Assembly (NCBI GenBank): GCA_019240125.1 | Contig: JAFAYW010000009.1 | Location: 1 to 40,434, forward strand | Length of the DNA: 40,434 nucleotides | Direction: 5' to 3' | DNA from: Alphaproteobacteria bacterium | Lineage (GTDB): Bacteria; Pseudomonadota; Alphaproteobacteria; ATCC43930; CGMCC-115725 | Part shown: positions 7,418 to 15,223 of the stretch, piece after piece | Numbering within the stretch: position 1 is the first letter of the stretch | Layout: every line of letters starts with the position of its first letter | Program-made: the position numbers and the translations under genes | Notes under the pieces: generated by a model | What the model was told of the DNA's origin: nothing | Database searches by the model: none | The model's input: the letters and a program-made list of their open reading frames with translations, nothing else

Positions 7418-8857
7418 ATGAGCGACGAACACGCCTTTACCCCGGCGACAGAGCTTGCCGCACTGGTGGCGTGCCGCGCGGTGTCGCCGGTCGAGATCGT
7501 CGAGGCGACGCTGCGCCGCATCGAGGCAACGCAGCCCACGCTCAACGCCTTTATCACCATCTGTGCCGATGCAGCGCGCATGGCGGCGCGACAGGCCGAG
7601 GCGGCGGTGATGCGCGGCGATGCGCTGGGACCGCTGCACGGGCTGCCATTTACGGTCAAGGATCTGGTCAACACCGCCGGAGTGCGCACGACTTTCGGCT
7701 CGGTGGTTTTCGCCGACAATGTGCCGGCGGCGGATTCCCCCTCGGTGGCAAGGGTGAAAGCAGCTGGCGCGATCCTCGTCGGAAAGACGGCGACCCCTGA
7801 AATCGGCCACAAGTGCTTTACCGAGGCGCCGCTATTCGGACGCACCGCCAACCCCTGGGACGGGTCGCGCACGCCGGGAGGCTCGAGTGGCGGCGCCGCT
7901 GCCGCGGTGGCGGCGGGGCTCGGGCCGATCGGCATCGGCACCGATGGCGGCGGATCAAGCCGCATCCCGGCGGCCTGTTGTGGCGTCGTCGGCTTCAAGC
8001 AGACGCTCGGACTGGTGCCGCATGATTTGACGCCGGACGGGTTCGGGAATCAGTCGCACATTACGCCGATGACCCGCACGGTCGCCGATACTGCGTGGAT
8101 GCTGCACGCGATGTGCGGCCCGCACCCTTGCGATCCGCATTCGCTCGGCCTGCCGGTGCCGGATTTCGTTGCCGCCGCGCGTCCCGAGGGAGACCTGGCC
8201 GGCGTGCGTATCGCCTGGCGACCTTATCTCGGCAACGCGGTGCTGGCGCGCGAGGTGGGCGAGGCCTGCGAGGCCGGGTTGGCGGCGCTTGGCGAGCGCG
8301 GCGCCATCGTCGAACTGATCGAGGATGAGTTCGCCAGCACCGAACCGGTCTGGCTGATCCTGACGCAATCCTTCTGGAACGCGCGGTTCCGCCGCTATGT
8401 CGCGGAATACGGGGACCGCATCAGCGAAACCCTGCGCCGCCAGATGGATACCGGCGCGGCCCACAGCGCGGTGGCGCTGCAGCAGGCGATGTTCGAGCGC
8501 ACCCGCATCTTTCGCGAGGTGCAGAGCTGGTTCGAGCATTACGATATCGTCGCTACTCCGACGCTGGCGCGCACCGCCTTGCCGATCGACCACGATTTCT
8601 TCGCCCCGATCGAGATCGACGGTCTCTCCACCGACACCGTGCGCAATGCGTGGTACCCGTATACCTTGCCCTTCAATCTTTCGACCAACCCGGCGGTGAC
8701 GTTGCCGTGCGGCTGGGGTGCGGACGGGTTGCCGATCGGGTTGCAGCTGGTCGGCCCCCATCTCGGCGACGCGGCGCTCCTGCATGCCGCGGCGCTGTTC
8801 GAGGAGGCGCGGCCTTGGGCGCAGCGCCGACCTGACGTACCAGGCCTCTCGCCGTGA
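7418..8857 (+). CDS. Amidase-signature family amidohydrolase
   Basis: A 479-residue amidase-signature enzyme. The Ser-cisSer-Lys triad is complete: K81 in FTVKDLV, S156 in PGGSSGG and S180 in GTDGGGSSR, the last two 24 residues apart as in GatA and fatty-acid amide hydrolase. It hydrolyses an amide bond, but the family covers many substrates and this one is not predictable. It is unlikely to be GatA of the Gln-tRNA amidotransferase because no gatB or gatC is nearby and it sits in an efflux operon. It begins ten bases after emrB and overlaps the next gene by GTGA, so it probably belongs to the marR transcript. No signal peptide is seen, so it should be cytoplasmic. Confidence 0.92.
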   Translation: MSDEHAFTPATELAALVACRAVSPVEIVEATLRRIEATQPTLNAFITICADAARMAARQAEAAVMRGDALGPLHGLPFTVKDLVNTAGVRTTFGSVVFADNVPAADSPSVARVKAAGAILVGKTATPEIGHKCFTEAPLFGRTANPWDGSRTPGGSSGGAAAAVAAGLGPIGIGTDGGGSSRIPAACCGVVGFKQTLGLVPHDLTPDGFGNQSHITPMTRTVADTAWMLHAMCGPHPCDPHSLGLPVPDFVAAARPEGDLAGVRIAWRPYLGNAVLAREVGEACEAGLAALGERGAIVELIEDEFASTEPVWLILTQSFWNARFRRYVAEYGDRISETLRRQMDTGAAHSAVALQQAMFERTRIFREVQSWFEHYDIVATPTLARTALPIDHDFFAPIEIDGLSTDTVRNAWYPYTLPFNLSTNPAVTLPCGWGADGLPIGLQLVGPHLGDAALLHAAALFEEARPWAQRRPDVPGLSP

Positions 8858-9798
8858 CGCTGGCGCCCGGCGTCAGTTTTGTCGTGCCGGTATACAATAA
8901 GGCGCCCTATCTGCCAGTGCTGCTGCACGGGCTGTCATGCCAGCGCGGTGATTTCGCTCGTGAATACATCTTTATCGATGACGGCTCGACCGATGGTTCG
9001 GCAGAACTGCTGTCATCCCGGACCGCCAAATGGCCAGAAGTAACGCTGCTGCGGCAGTCCAATCAGGGTCCGAGTGTCGCAACGAACCGTGGCATTGAAG
9101 CCGCCCGCTACGACATGATCAAATTCGTCGACGCTGATGACCTGCTGCTGCCGGATGCCACGCAGTTTCTGCGCGAGGCGTTGGAGACTTATCCCGCCGC
9201 CTCGATGGCTTATGGATTGGGACAGAAATACCAGAGCGAGGCGGCAGCCTTCGCGGCGGTGAACACGCCATCGGCCACACCGATGACGCGCGCACCCTCC
9301 GTGCGGGTCGAGCCCGCCCTGCCGACACTGCTGCGGCACCTGCTGCTCGGCCCCAGCCAGTGCCTGACGCGCACAGCGCTCGCTCAAGGCGTCGGTGGTT
9401 GTGACCGTCGCATCTTCGTGCAGGACTATTCGCTGCTGCTTCGCCTCGCCGCTCGGGGACCCTTTGCTGCTGTTGATGCCGTTGTGACGATGGCTCCGGA
9501 GCAGGCGCCGGGCCGCCTCAATGATGGTGGACCGCAGACGGCGCACGATCTCAATCTGGCGTTGTCGTATTTTCTTGCCGACCACATGCTGGCCCCGGGG
9601 GTGGAGGCGCGAGCGATCAGGCGCGCCTTGACGCGCGCCTGGCTGTGGGCGCGGCGCCGCGAGGGCGCCGGTTTGTTCTCGCGCTGGCTGCTGATCCGCG
9701 TGCTCGGCTATCTGCCGCTCGCGTCGCTGCGACGGGTGTTGCTGCGGCAAAGCTGCGCGGCGTTTGCCGGCGGCAATGTTCGTCTGATGCCACGCTGA
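8854..9798 (+). CDS. Family 2 glycosyltransferase
   Basis: A 314-residue GT-A fold glycosyltransferase. It opens with VSFVVPVYNKAPYL, then the nucleotide-binding IFIDDGSTDGS and the metal-binding KFVDADDLLLPD, which are the hallmarks of GT2. The C-terminal third is basic and Leu/Trp/Arg-rich (about 250-314) and may lie on the membrane surface; no clear multi-helix channel is present. GTG at 8854 overlaps the amidase stop as GTGA, a start position fixed by the coupling. Donor and acceptor are unknown. GT2 enzymes usually build envelope or exopolysaccharide, but the operon position beside an amidase and a drug exporter is unusual. Confidence 0.9.
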   Translation: MTLAPGVSFVVPVYNKAPYLPVLLHGLSCQRGDFAREYIFIDDGSTDGSAELLSSRTAKWPEVTLLRQSNQGPSVATNRGIEAARYDMIKFVDADDLLLPDATQFLREALETYPAASMAYGLGQKYQSEAAAFAAVNTPSATPMTRAPSVRVEPALPTLLRHLLLGPSQCLTRTALAQGVGGCDRRIFVQDYSLLLRLAARGPFAAVDAVVTMAPEQAPGRLNDGGPQTAHDLNLALSYFLADHMLAPGVEARAIRRALTRAWLWARRREGAGLFSRWLLIRVLGYLPLASLRRVLLRQSCAAFAGGNVRLMPR

Positions 9799-9903
9799 CC
9801 CGCGCGGGATCTCGCGCTGCAGACGGGGCGGGCCTGCAGCTTGCTATGCGGGGCCGCCTCACGGCCAGCTTGCCCGAGGCGGGGCTCACTTAAGGACTGA
9901 CGC

Positions 9904-10833
9904 ATGGCCATTCTATTTCGTTCGGGCCCGGCTTCGACGGCGCGCTGGCGAGCACCGCTTACCGAAGCGCTGCCGGATCACGAGGTCCGCTTCTGGCCGG
10001 AGACAGGCGAACCTGCCGATATCGACTATGCACTGGTGTGGCACCCAGAGCCGGGACTGCTGGCTTCGCTGCCAAGCCTGAAGCTGATCTTCAGCCTCGG
10101 CGCCGGTATCGACCACGTTCTCCGCGACCCCACCTGGCCGCGGCAGGTGCCGCTGGTGCGTCTCGTCGATCCCTATATGACTGAGGCGATGAGCGAGTAC
10201 ATCGCGCTCAGTGTTCTGCGCCTGCATCGGCAGGATCTCGATTACCGCGCGCAGCAACTGGCCGGCGTCTGGGAGGAGCGGGCGCAGAAGAACGCCGCCG
10301 AGCGGCCGGTCGGCATTCTCGGCTTTGGCGCGCTCGGCCAGGTGGCGGCCCAGCGGCTGCGGGCGATCGGTTTTGAAGTCGCCGGGTGGAGTCGCAGCCC
10401 CAAGCAGGTGCCGGACTTTGCGACATATTCCGGCAAGGACGGTCTCGACGCGCTGCTGAGGCGGAGCGAAATCGTCGTCTGCCTCTTGCCACTCACGCCG
10501 CAGACCACCGGCATTCTCAATGCCGCCGCTTTTGCCCGCATGCCGCGGGGCGCGGCGATCGTCAATGCCGGGCGCGGCGGTCACCTGGTCGAGGCCGACC
10601 TGATCCCGGCGCTTGACTCGGGCCAGCTGGCCGGTGCGGTGCTGGATGTGTTCCAGGAAGAGCCCCTGCCGGCCGATCATCCGTTCTGGCGGCATTCGCG
10701 CATCGTGGTGACGCCGCATGTCGCTGCCGAGACCCACCCGGAAACCGCGGTGAATATCATTCGGGATGCGATCAGTTGCTGCGAGGCCGGGCGAACGATC
10801 CCAAATCGGGTCGATTTAGCCCGCGGGTACTAA
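9904..10833 (+). CDS. ghrA: Glyoxylate/hydroxypyruvate reductase A-like D-2-hydroxyacid dehydrogenase
   Basis: A 309-residue D-isomer-specific 2-hydroxyacid dehydrogenase, close in pattern to GhrA. It reduces glyoxylate or hydroxypyruvate with NADPH. The dinucleotide loop GFGALG is at 140-145. The catalytic arginine is R224 in NAGRGGHLVE, the glutamate E253 in FQEEPLP and the histidine H272 in VTPHVAAETHP. The first part carries the SLGAGIDHVL motif typical of GhrA (about 64-73). A good Shine-Dalgarno (AAGGA, seven bases before the ATG) supports this start. It is separated by 105 bases from the glycosyltransferase, so it may have its own promoter. It could also act on other 2-keto acids made by the downstream hydrolase/dehydrogenase pair. 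Confidence 0.9.
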   Translation: MAILFRSGPASTARWRAPLTEALPDHEVRFWPETGEPADIDYALVWHPEPGLLASLPSLKLIFSLGAGIDHVLRDPTWPRQVPLVRLVDPYMTEAMSEYIALSVLRLHRQDLDYRAQQLAGVWEERAQKNAAERPVGILGFGALGQVAAQRLRAIGFEVAGWSRSPKQVPDFATYSGKDGLDALLRRSEIVVCLLPLTPQTTGILNAAAFARMPRGAAIVNAGRGGHLVEADLIPALDSGQLAGAVLDVFQEEPLPADHPFWRHSRIVVTPHVAAETHPETAVNIIRDAISCCEAGRTIPNRVDLARGY

Positions 10834-10846
10834 CCTCTCACGCGCA

Positions 10847-10874
10847 TTGTTCGAGCCGCCGCCTCGGTTATGAT
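10847..10874 (+). promoter_or_regulatory. Candidate sigma-70 promoter of the FAH-SDR pair
   Basis: TTGTTC (10847-10852) and TATGAT (10869-10874) are separated by 16 bases. The -10 box fits well and the -35 box fits poorly. The expected transcript start would be about 27 bases before the ATG at 10908. A GGAGGAAGG Shine-Dalgarno stands at 10897-10905. Confidence 0.35.
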
Positions 10875-10907
10875 GCAAAAACAGCCGCAGGGCATGGGAG
10901 GAAGGCG

Positions 10908-11693
10908 ATGCGTTGGCTCCGCTATGAGGCGAACGGACAGGAATCATACGGCATCATCGAAGGTGACGAGGTCGTCGCGGTCAACGGCGACCCGTTTGCC
11001 GGCTACGAGGTGACCAGGACGAAGTACAAGCTCAGTCACGTCAAATATCTCGTGCCGGTGATCCCCAGAACGTTCTATGCCGCCGGGCTCAACTATGCCG
11101 AGCACGTCACTGAGATGGCAAAAAAACGCGGCGAGGAGCCCAAGCTTCCCCCGGAAGCTGATATCGGCTACCGCGCCAACAACGCGCTGATCGCGCACCG
11201 GGAGAACATCGTCATCCCCGCCGACGCCGGTGAGCTCGTGCAATACGAGGCGGAGCTGGTGGCGGTTATCGGCACCAAGACCAAAAACATCTCGGAGCAC
11301 GAGGCGCTATCCTGCGTGCTGGGCTGGACGATCGGCAACGACATGAGCGAGCGCACTTGGCAGCGCAACGACCGCACGCTGTGGCGCGCCAAGAACACCG
11401 ACACGTTCAAGCCGATGGGTCCCTGGATCGAGACGGATTTCGATCTTGACGCGGCTGTGACCATCGTGCGGGTCAATGACGAGGTGACGGATAAATTCCG
11501 TACCAACCATATGATCCATGGGGTTGCCAAGTTCATCGCACGCATGTCGCGCTATCTGACGCTGTACCCCGGCGATGTCGTGTGGATGGGCACCGAGGGT
11601 GCGCCGCGCAATCTGAAGCATGGCGATGTCTGCGAAATAGAAATTACCGGCATCGGCATCCTGCGCAACCCCTTGGTGCGTGAGGGAATGTGA
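10908..11693 (+). CDS. Fumarylacetoacetate hydrolase-family protein
   Basis: A 261-residue FAH-superfamily enzyme. This superfamily cleaves C-C bonds of acyl-pyruvates, hydrates or decarboxylates keto-acids, or isomerises them. Seen motifs: FYAAGLNYAEHV at about 59-70, the metal-binding VQYEAELVAVIG block with its acidic residues, GWTIGNDMSERTWQR, and the C-terminal GDVVWMGTEGAPRNLKHGD, which carries the usual GT-x-GV/AP loop. The frame opens inside ghrA, but the ATG at 10908 has a strong Shine-Dalgarno and the usual MRWLRYE opening. The SDR gene overlaps its stop by GTGA. FAH plus SDR pairs are known in non-phosphorylated deoxy-sugar-acid and aromatic meta-cleavage catabolism; which applies here is open. 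Confidence 0.9.
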   Translation: MRWLRYEANGQESYGIIEGDEVVAVNGDPFAGYEVTRTKYKLSHVKYLVPVIPRTFYAAGLNYAEHVTEMAKKRGEEPKLPPEADIGYRANNALIAHRENIVIPADAGELVQYEAELVAVIGTKTKNISEHEALSCVLGWTIGNDMSERTWQRNDRTLWRAKNTDTFKPMGPWIETDFDLDAAVTIVRVNDEVTDKFRTNHMIHGVAKFIARMSRYLTLYPGDVVWMGTEGAPRNLKHGDVCEIEITGIGILRNPLVREGM

Positions 11694-12451
11694 AGCTCTT
11701 TAACCTTGCCGGTAAGGTCGCGATCGTTACCGGCTCGTCGCGCGGCATAGGTCGCGCGATTGCGGAGGCGTTTGCCGAGGCGGGGGCACGCGTGGTGATC
11801 TCGTCGCGCCATCAGGAGGCGTGCGATGAGGTGGCGGCGGCGATCCGCGACAAAGGTGGGGAGGCGATTGCCGTTGCCGCCCGCATCTCCGACAAGGCGC
11901 AGCTCGAACGTCTCGTCGAGCAAACCCGTGAGGCGTTCGGCCCCGTCGACATCCTGGTGTGCAACGCCGCGATCAACCCGTATTACGGCTCGCTCGAAAA
12001 CCTGAGCGATCAGCTCTTCGAGCGGATGATGACCAACAATGTGCTGAGCGATCTCTGGCTGGCGCAGCTCGTGGTGCCGGATATGCGGGCCAAGCGCGAC
12101 GGCTCGATCATCTTCACCAGTTCGATCGGCGGCCTGACCTCCTCGACTGTGATCGGCATGTATGGTGTCACCAAGGCCGCGGATATCGCCTTGTGCCGCA
12201 ATCTTGCGGCGGAATGGGGTCCCGACGGGATACGCGTAAATTGTATCGCCCCCGGCCTCATCGTCACCGATTTCGCGCGCGCGCTTTATGAAGATCCGGA
12301 ACGCCGCGCCAAGCGCGAAGCCGAGACACCGCTGCGTCGGCTCGGGGAGCCGGAAGAGCTTGCGGGGGCGGCGCTGCTGCTGGCGTCACGCGCCGGGTCG
12401 TTCATCACCGGCCAGACCATTATTGTTGATGGCGGTCGCTCGATCGTTTGA
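11690..12451 (+). CDS. Short-chain dehydrogenase/reductase
   Basis: A 253-residue classical SDR that oxidises or reduces an alcohol/ketone pair with NAD(P). The cofactor loop TGSSRGIG is at 14-21, the structural CNAA at 91-94, the catalytic serine in FTSSIGG (S144/S145), and the catalytic tyrosine and lysine in YGVTK (Y158, K162). The C-terminal GQTIIVDGG is the FabG-type ending. The arginine after the glycine-rich segment (S39-R40) may favour NADP, but this is not certain. GTG at 11690 is the start, coupled to the FAH gene by a GTGA overlap. It is likely to feed its product to that hydrolase or take it from it. Confidence 0.91.
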   Translation: MKLFNLAGKVAIVTGSSRGIGRAIAEAFAEAGARVVISSRHQEACDEVAAAIRDKGGEAIAVAARISDKAQLERLVEQTREAFGPVDILVCNAAINPYYGSLENLSDQLFERMMTNNVLSDLWLAQLVVPDMRAKRDGSIIFTSSIGGLTSSTVIGMYGVTKAADIALCRNLAAEWGPDGIRVNCIAPGLIVTDFARALYEDPERRAKREAETPLRRLGEPEELAGAALLLASRAGSFITGQTIIVDGGRSIV

Positions 12452-12572
12452 GAAAGCGGCGCATGGCGGTCTCACATCGGCGTGACCGCGACGCATAGCT
12501 CTCAAATCGCCGCATCCGGCTGCACAGTTAATTCGTAGAGTCGGCATGGTTAGGATCGTGAGGTCAAAGGCA

Positions 12573-13064
12573 ATGCTTACGCGCCGCTTTTTGCTGGCCG
12601 GCAGTGCGATGGGGCTGCTTGCTGGTCTCGGTTTGCTCAAGGGGAGCCGGGTCGCCTCGGCGGCCCAGTTTGCGGTAACGCACAGCGACGCGGAATGGCG
12701 CCGCATGCTGTCGCCGGCGGCTTACGACGTGCTGCGCCAGAGCGGCACCGAGGCCCCCTTTACCAGCCCGCTGCTTAACCAGCATGGGCACGGTATTTTT
12801 GCCTGCGCAGGATGCAATAGCGGCGTCTTTTCCTCGGACACCAAGTTCGAGAGCGGGACGGGGTGGCCGAGCTTCTGGGCGCCGCTCACTGCGCAGGCCG
12901 TCACCAACGCGCGGGATAGCAGCCTTGGCATGGAGCGCACGGCGGTCTCATGCGCCACCTGCGGCGGCCATCTTGGCCATGTCTTTAACGATGGGCCCAA
13001 GCCAACCGGGCTGCGCTATTGCATGAACGGTGTCGCCATGACCTTCCGGCCGGGTGCGGCTTAG
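12573..13064 (+). CDS. msrB: Exported methionine-R-sulfoxide reductase MsrB (1-Cys type)
   Basis: A 163-residue MsrB with an N-terminal twin-arginine signal (LTRRFLLAGS, R4 R5) followed by a hydrophobic stretch and VASAA near residue 30, so it should be sent folded to the periplasm. It reduces methionine-R-sulfoxide in proteins. Zinc ligands are C78/C81 (CAGC) and C127/C130 (CATC). The catalytic cysteine is C150 in LRYCMNG. In two-Cys MsrB proteins the segment reads SGCGWPSF; here it is SGTGWPSF (T96), so the resolving cysteine is missing. ATG at 12573 is preferred for a compact Tat signal; an ATG at 12546 would add nine residues. msrA follows after ten bases. Confidence 0.93.
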   Translation: MLTRRFLLAGSAMGLLAGLGLLKGSRVASAAQFAVTHSDAEWRRMLSPAAYDVLRQSGTEAPFTSPLLNQHGHGIFACAGCNSGVFSSDTKFESGTGWPSFWAPLTAQAVTNARDSSLGMERTAVSCATCGGHLGHVFNDGPKPTGLRYCMNGVAMTFRPGAA

Positions 13065-13074
13065 GAGAACGGAT

Positions 13075-13776
13075 ATGCGTTGTAATCTTCGCGTCGCGTC
13101 CTTGGTGGCTTTGCTTGGCGCCGGCGCGGTGTCGCTAGTGGCCACGGCCAACGCCGACGAAATCCATGCATTGCCGGCGCCCACGATGGACGAGCCGGCG
13201 ATCGATCGCGGGGTACCGGAGGTCGCGGTGCTCGCGGGTGGCTGCTTCTGGGGCGTGCAGGGCGTCTTTCAGCATGTGGACGGAGTTGAATCCGCGGTGT
13301 CGGGTTATGCCGGCGGCGCCCGGGACACCGCCAATTACGAAACGGTCAGCACAGGATCGACCGGTCATGCCGAAAGCGTGCGCATCACCTTCGATCCGCG
13401 GCGGATCAGCTACGGTCGCATCCTGCAGATCTATTTCTCGGTGGCGCATGATCCCACCGAGTTGAACCGGCAGGGGCCGGACACCGGCACGCAGTATCGC
13501 TCGGCCGTCTTCCCGATGACGCCGCAGCAGGCGCAGATCGCCACCGCCTATATCGCCCAGCTCAATCAGACCCACATCTTTCCGTCACCGATTGTCACCA
13601 GGATCGAGCCGGACCGCCCGTTCTACCCGGCCGAGGCGTATCACCAGAATTACCTGACGCTGCATCCGAACCAGCCGTACATCGCGATCAACGACATGCC
13701 AAAGGTGGCGGCCTTGCGGCAGCTTTTCGCGAACCAATATCGCGATACGCCGACGATGGTCGCCGCCGCGCAATAG
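13075..13776 (+). CDS. msrA: Exported methionine-S-sulfoxide reductase MsrA with a single cysteine
   Basis: A 233-residue MsrA with a Sec-type signal peptide ending near ATANA (about 26). It reduces methionine-S-sulfoxide in proteins. The active-site GGCFWG is at 55-60 with C57. Other family blocks are GYAGG, GSTGHAESV, FSVAHDPT, GTQYRS and YHQNYL. C57 is the only cysteine in the mature chain: the C-terminal resolving cysteines found in many MsrA proteins are absent. A good AGGAG stands seven bases before the ATG at 13075. It lies ten bases after msrB, so the two form a periplasmic repair pair covering both sulfoxide stereoisomers. The electron donor is not in this window. Confidence 0.94.
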   Translation: MRCNLRVASLVALLGAGAVSLVATANADEIHALPAPTMDEPAIDRGVPEVAVLAGGCFWGVQGVFQHVDGVESAVSGYAGGARDTANYETVSTGSTGHAESVRITFDPRRISYGRILQIYFSVAHDPTELNRQGPDTGTQYRSAVFPMTPQQAQIATAYIAQLNQTHIFPSPIVTRIEPDRPFYPAEAYHQNYLTLHPNQPYIAINDMPKVAALRQLFANQYRDTPTMVAAAQ

Positions 13777-13810
13777 CGGCTATAGCCAACCCCGCGGCGA
13801 AGCGGGCATT

Positions 13811-13842
13811 CTGTCGGGCCTGGACTGCTCGAGGCCCGACAG
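13811..13842 (+). promoter_or_regulatory. Perfect hairpin ending at the start codon of the M17 peptidase gene
   Basis: Eleven-base-pair perfect inverted repeat CTGTCGGGCCT (13811-13821) and AGGCCCGACAG (13832-13842) with a ten-base loop. The right arm ends exactly at the base before the ATG at 13843. The only Shine-Dalgarno-like sequence, GAGG at 13831-13834, straddles the edge of the right arm. There is no T-run, so a simple msrA terminator is less likely than a structure that blocks ribosome access. Confidence 0.55.
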
Positions 13843-15222
13843 ATGGCGTTTTCCCTGATTGATGACGAAGCGGGCGCTGTTCCGGTCAGCGCTGTGTCCA
13901 AAGCGACGCTGGCAGCCTGGGATGAAGCAGCCGGCGAACGGCAACGCGAGTGGACCAGATCAACCGCGTTTACCGGCGAGGCCGGCAAGGTCGCGCTGAT
14001 CCCCGGCGATGACGGGCGGCTGTCACAGGTTCTGATCGGCGTCGGCGATGATGCGGCGGCGATGTGGGCCTTTGCCGATATGTCGCAAAGCCTGCCGGAG
14101 GGCTCTTACCGGCTTGACCGCCTGCCGGACGGAGGCGATGCGACGCAACTGGCCTTGGGCTGGGCGCTTGGCACCTACGCCTTCACCCGTTATCGCGACA
14201 AGAAAAAGCCGGGCGGTGCCCATCTGGTCTGGCCGCAAGGGGCCGATCGCGGCATGGTCGAAAGGCTGGCGGCCGGCATCTTCCTGGCACGTGACCTGAT
14301 CAACACGCCGGCCTCCGATATGGGGCCGGCCGAATTTGCCGGGATCGCCACCGCGGTGGCGGATAAGGCAAGGGCGCGGCACCGGATCGTCTGCGGCGAT
14401 GCCTTATTGGCGGAGAACTACCCGACCATCCACGCGGTCGGCCGCGCCAGCACGCGCGCGCCGCGACTGGTCGACATCACCTGGGGTGACGAGTCGGCGC
14501 CGAAGGTGACACTGGTCGGGAAGGGTGTGTGCTTCGATACCGGCGGTCTCGATCTGAAGCCTGCCTCCGGCATGAAAATGATGAAGAAGGACATGGGTGG
14601 CGCCGCGATCATGCTCGGGCTCGGGCAGGCGATCATGGCGGCGGGTCTCAAGGTGCGGCTGCGCATCCTGTTGCCGCTGGTTGAGAATTCGGTGTCGGGC
14701 AACGCGATGCGGCCGCTCGATATCGTCAAGACACGCAAAGGCCTGACCGTCGAGATCGGCAACACCGATGCCGAGGGTCGGCTGATCCTGTGCGACGCTC
14801 TCGCCGAGGCGTGCACTGAGCGCCCCGCGATTCTGCTCGACGCCGCGACGCTGACCGGTGCGGCGCGGGTGGCGCTCGGGCCGGAATTGCCGGCGCTGTT
14901 CTGCAATGACGATGCGCTGGCCAATGGCATTCTGGAGGCCGGCAGCGCGGTGGATGATCCGCTGTGGCGGATGCCGCTATGGCCGGGATATCGCCGGCTG
15001 CTCGACAGCAAGATCGCCGACCTCAACAACGTCTCTGATGGCCCGCATGGCGGTGCGATCACCGCCGCCTTATACCTGCAATCGTTTGTCGAGCCTGGCA
15101 CCCCCTGGGCGCATGTCGACGTGATGGCGTGGAATAACCGAAGCCGTCCCGGCCGTCCCGAGGGTGCCGAGGCTCAGACCTTGCGCGCGTTCTACACGTA
15201 CATCGCCGGCAAGTTCGGCTGA
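13843..15222 (+). CDS. Leucyl aminopeptidase-family (M17) peptidase
   Basis: A 459-residue M17 metallo-aminopeptidase, cytoplasmic, which removes N-terminal residues from peptides. The two-metal site is complete and spaced as in E. coli PepA: K227 and D232 in VGKGVCFDTGG, D250 in KKDMGG, and D309 and E311 in NTDAEGRL. The catalytic K239 and R313 are present. The N-terminal domain is short and divergent compared with PepA, as in the PepB-like branch. The ATG at 13843 directly follows the right arm of a hairpin. The next gene starts one base after the stop, so this gene leads a run of four. Substrate preference cannot be inferred. Confidence 0.93.
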   Translation: MAFSLIDDEAGAVPVSAVSKATLAAWDEAAGERQREWTRSTAFTGEAGKVALIPGDDGRLSQVLIGVGDDAAAMWAFADMSQSLPEGSYRLDRLPDGGDATQLALGWALGTYAFTRYRDKKKPGGAHLVWPQGADRGMVERLAAGIFLARDLINTPASDMGPAEFAGIATAVADKARARHRIVCGDALLAENYPTIHAVGRASTRAPRLVDITWGDESAPKVTLVGKGVCFDTGGLDLKPASGMKMMKKDMGGAAIMLGLGQAIMAAGLKVRLRILLPLVENSVSGNAMRPLDIVKTRKGLTVEIGNTDAEGRLILCDALAEACTERPAILLDAATLTGAARVALGPELPALFCNDDALANGILEAGSAVDDPLWRMPLWPGYRRLLDSKIADLNNVSDGPHGGAITAALYLQSFVEPGTPWAHVDVMAWNNRSRPGRPEGAEAQTLRAFYTYIAGKFG

Positions 15223-15223
15223 G

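Noticed and set aside
6637..7998. Long minus-strand frame of 453 codons opposite emrB and the amidase
   Set aside because: It lies opposite two well-supported genes. The translation is rich in Arg, His, Pro and Ala with no domain, as expected for the antisense of GC-rich coding DNA.
7418..8857. Naming the amidase as GatA
   Set aside because: No gatB or gatC nearby and the gene is coupled to a drug exporter, so a general amidase is the safer call.
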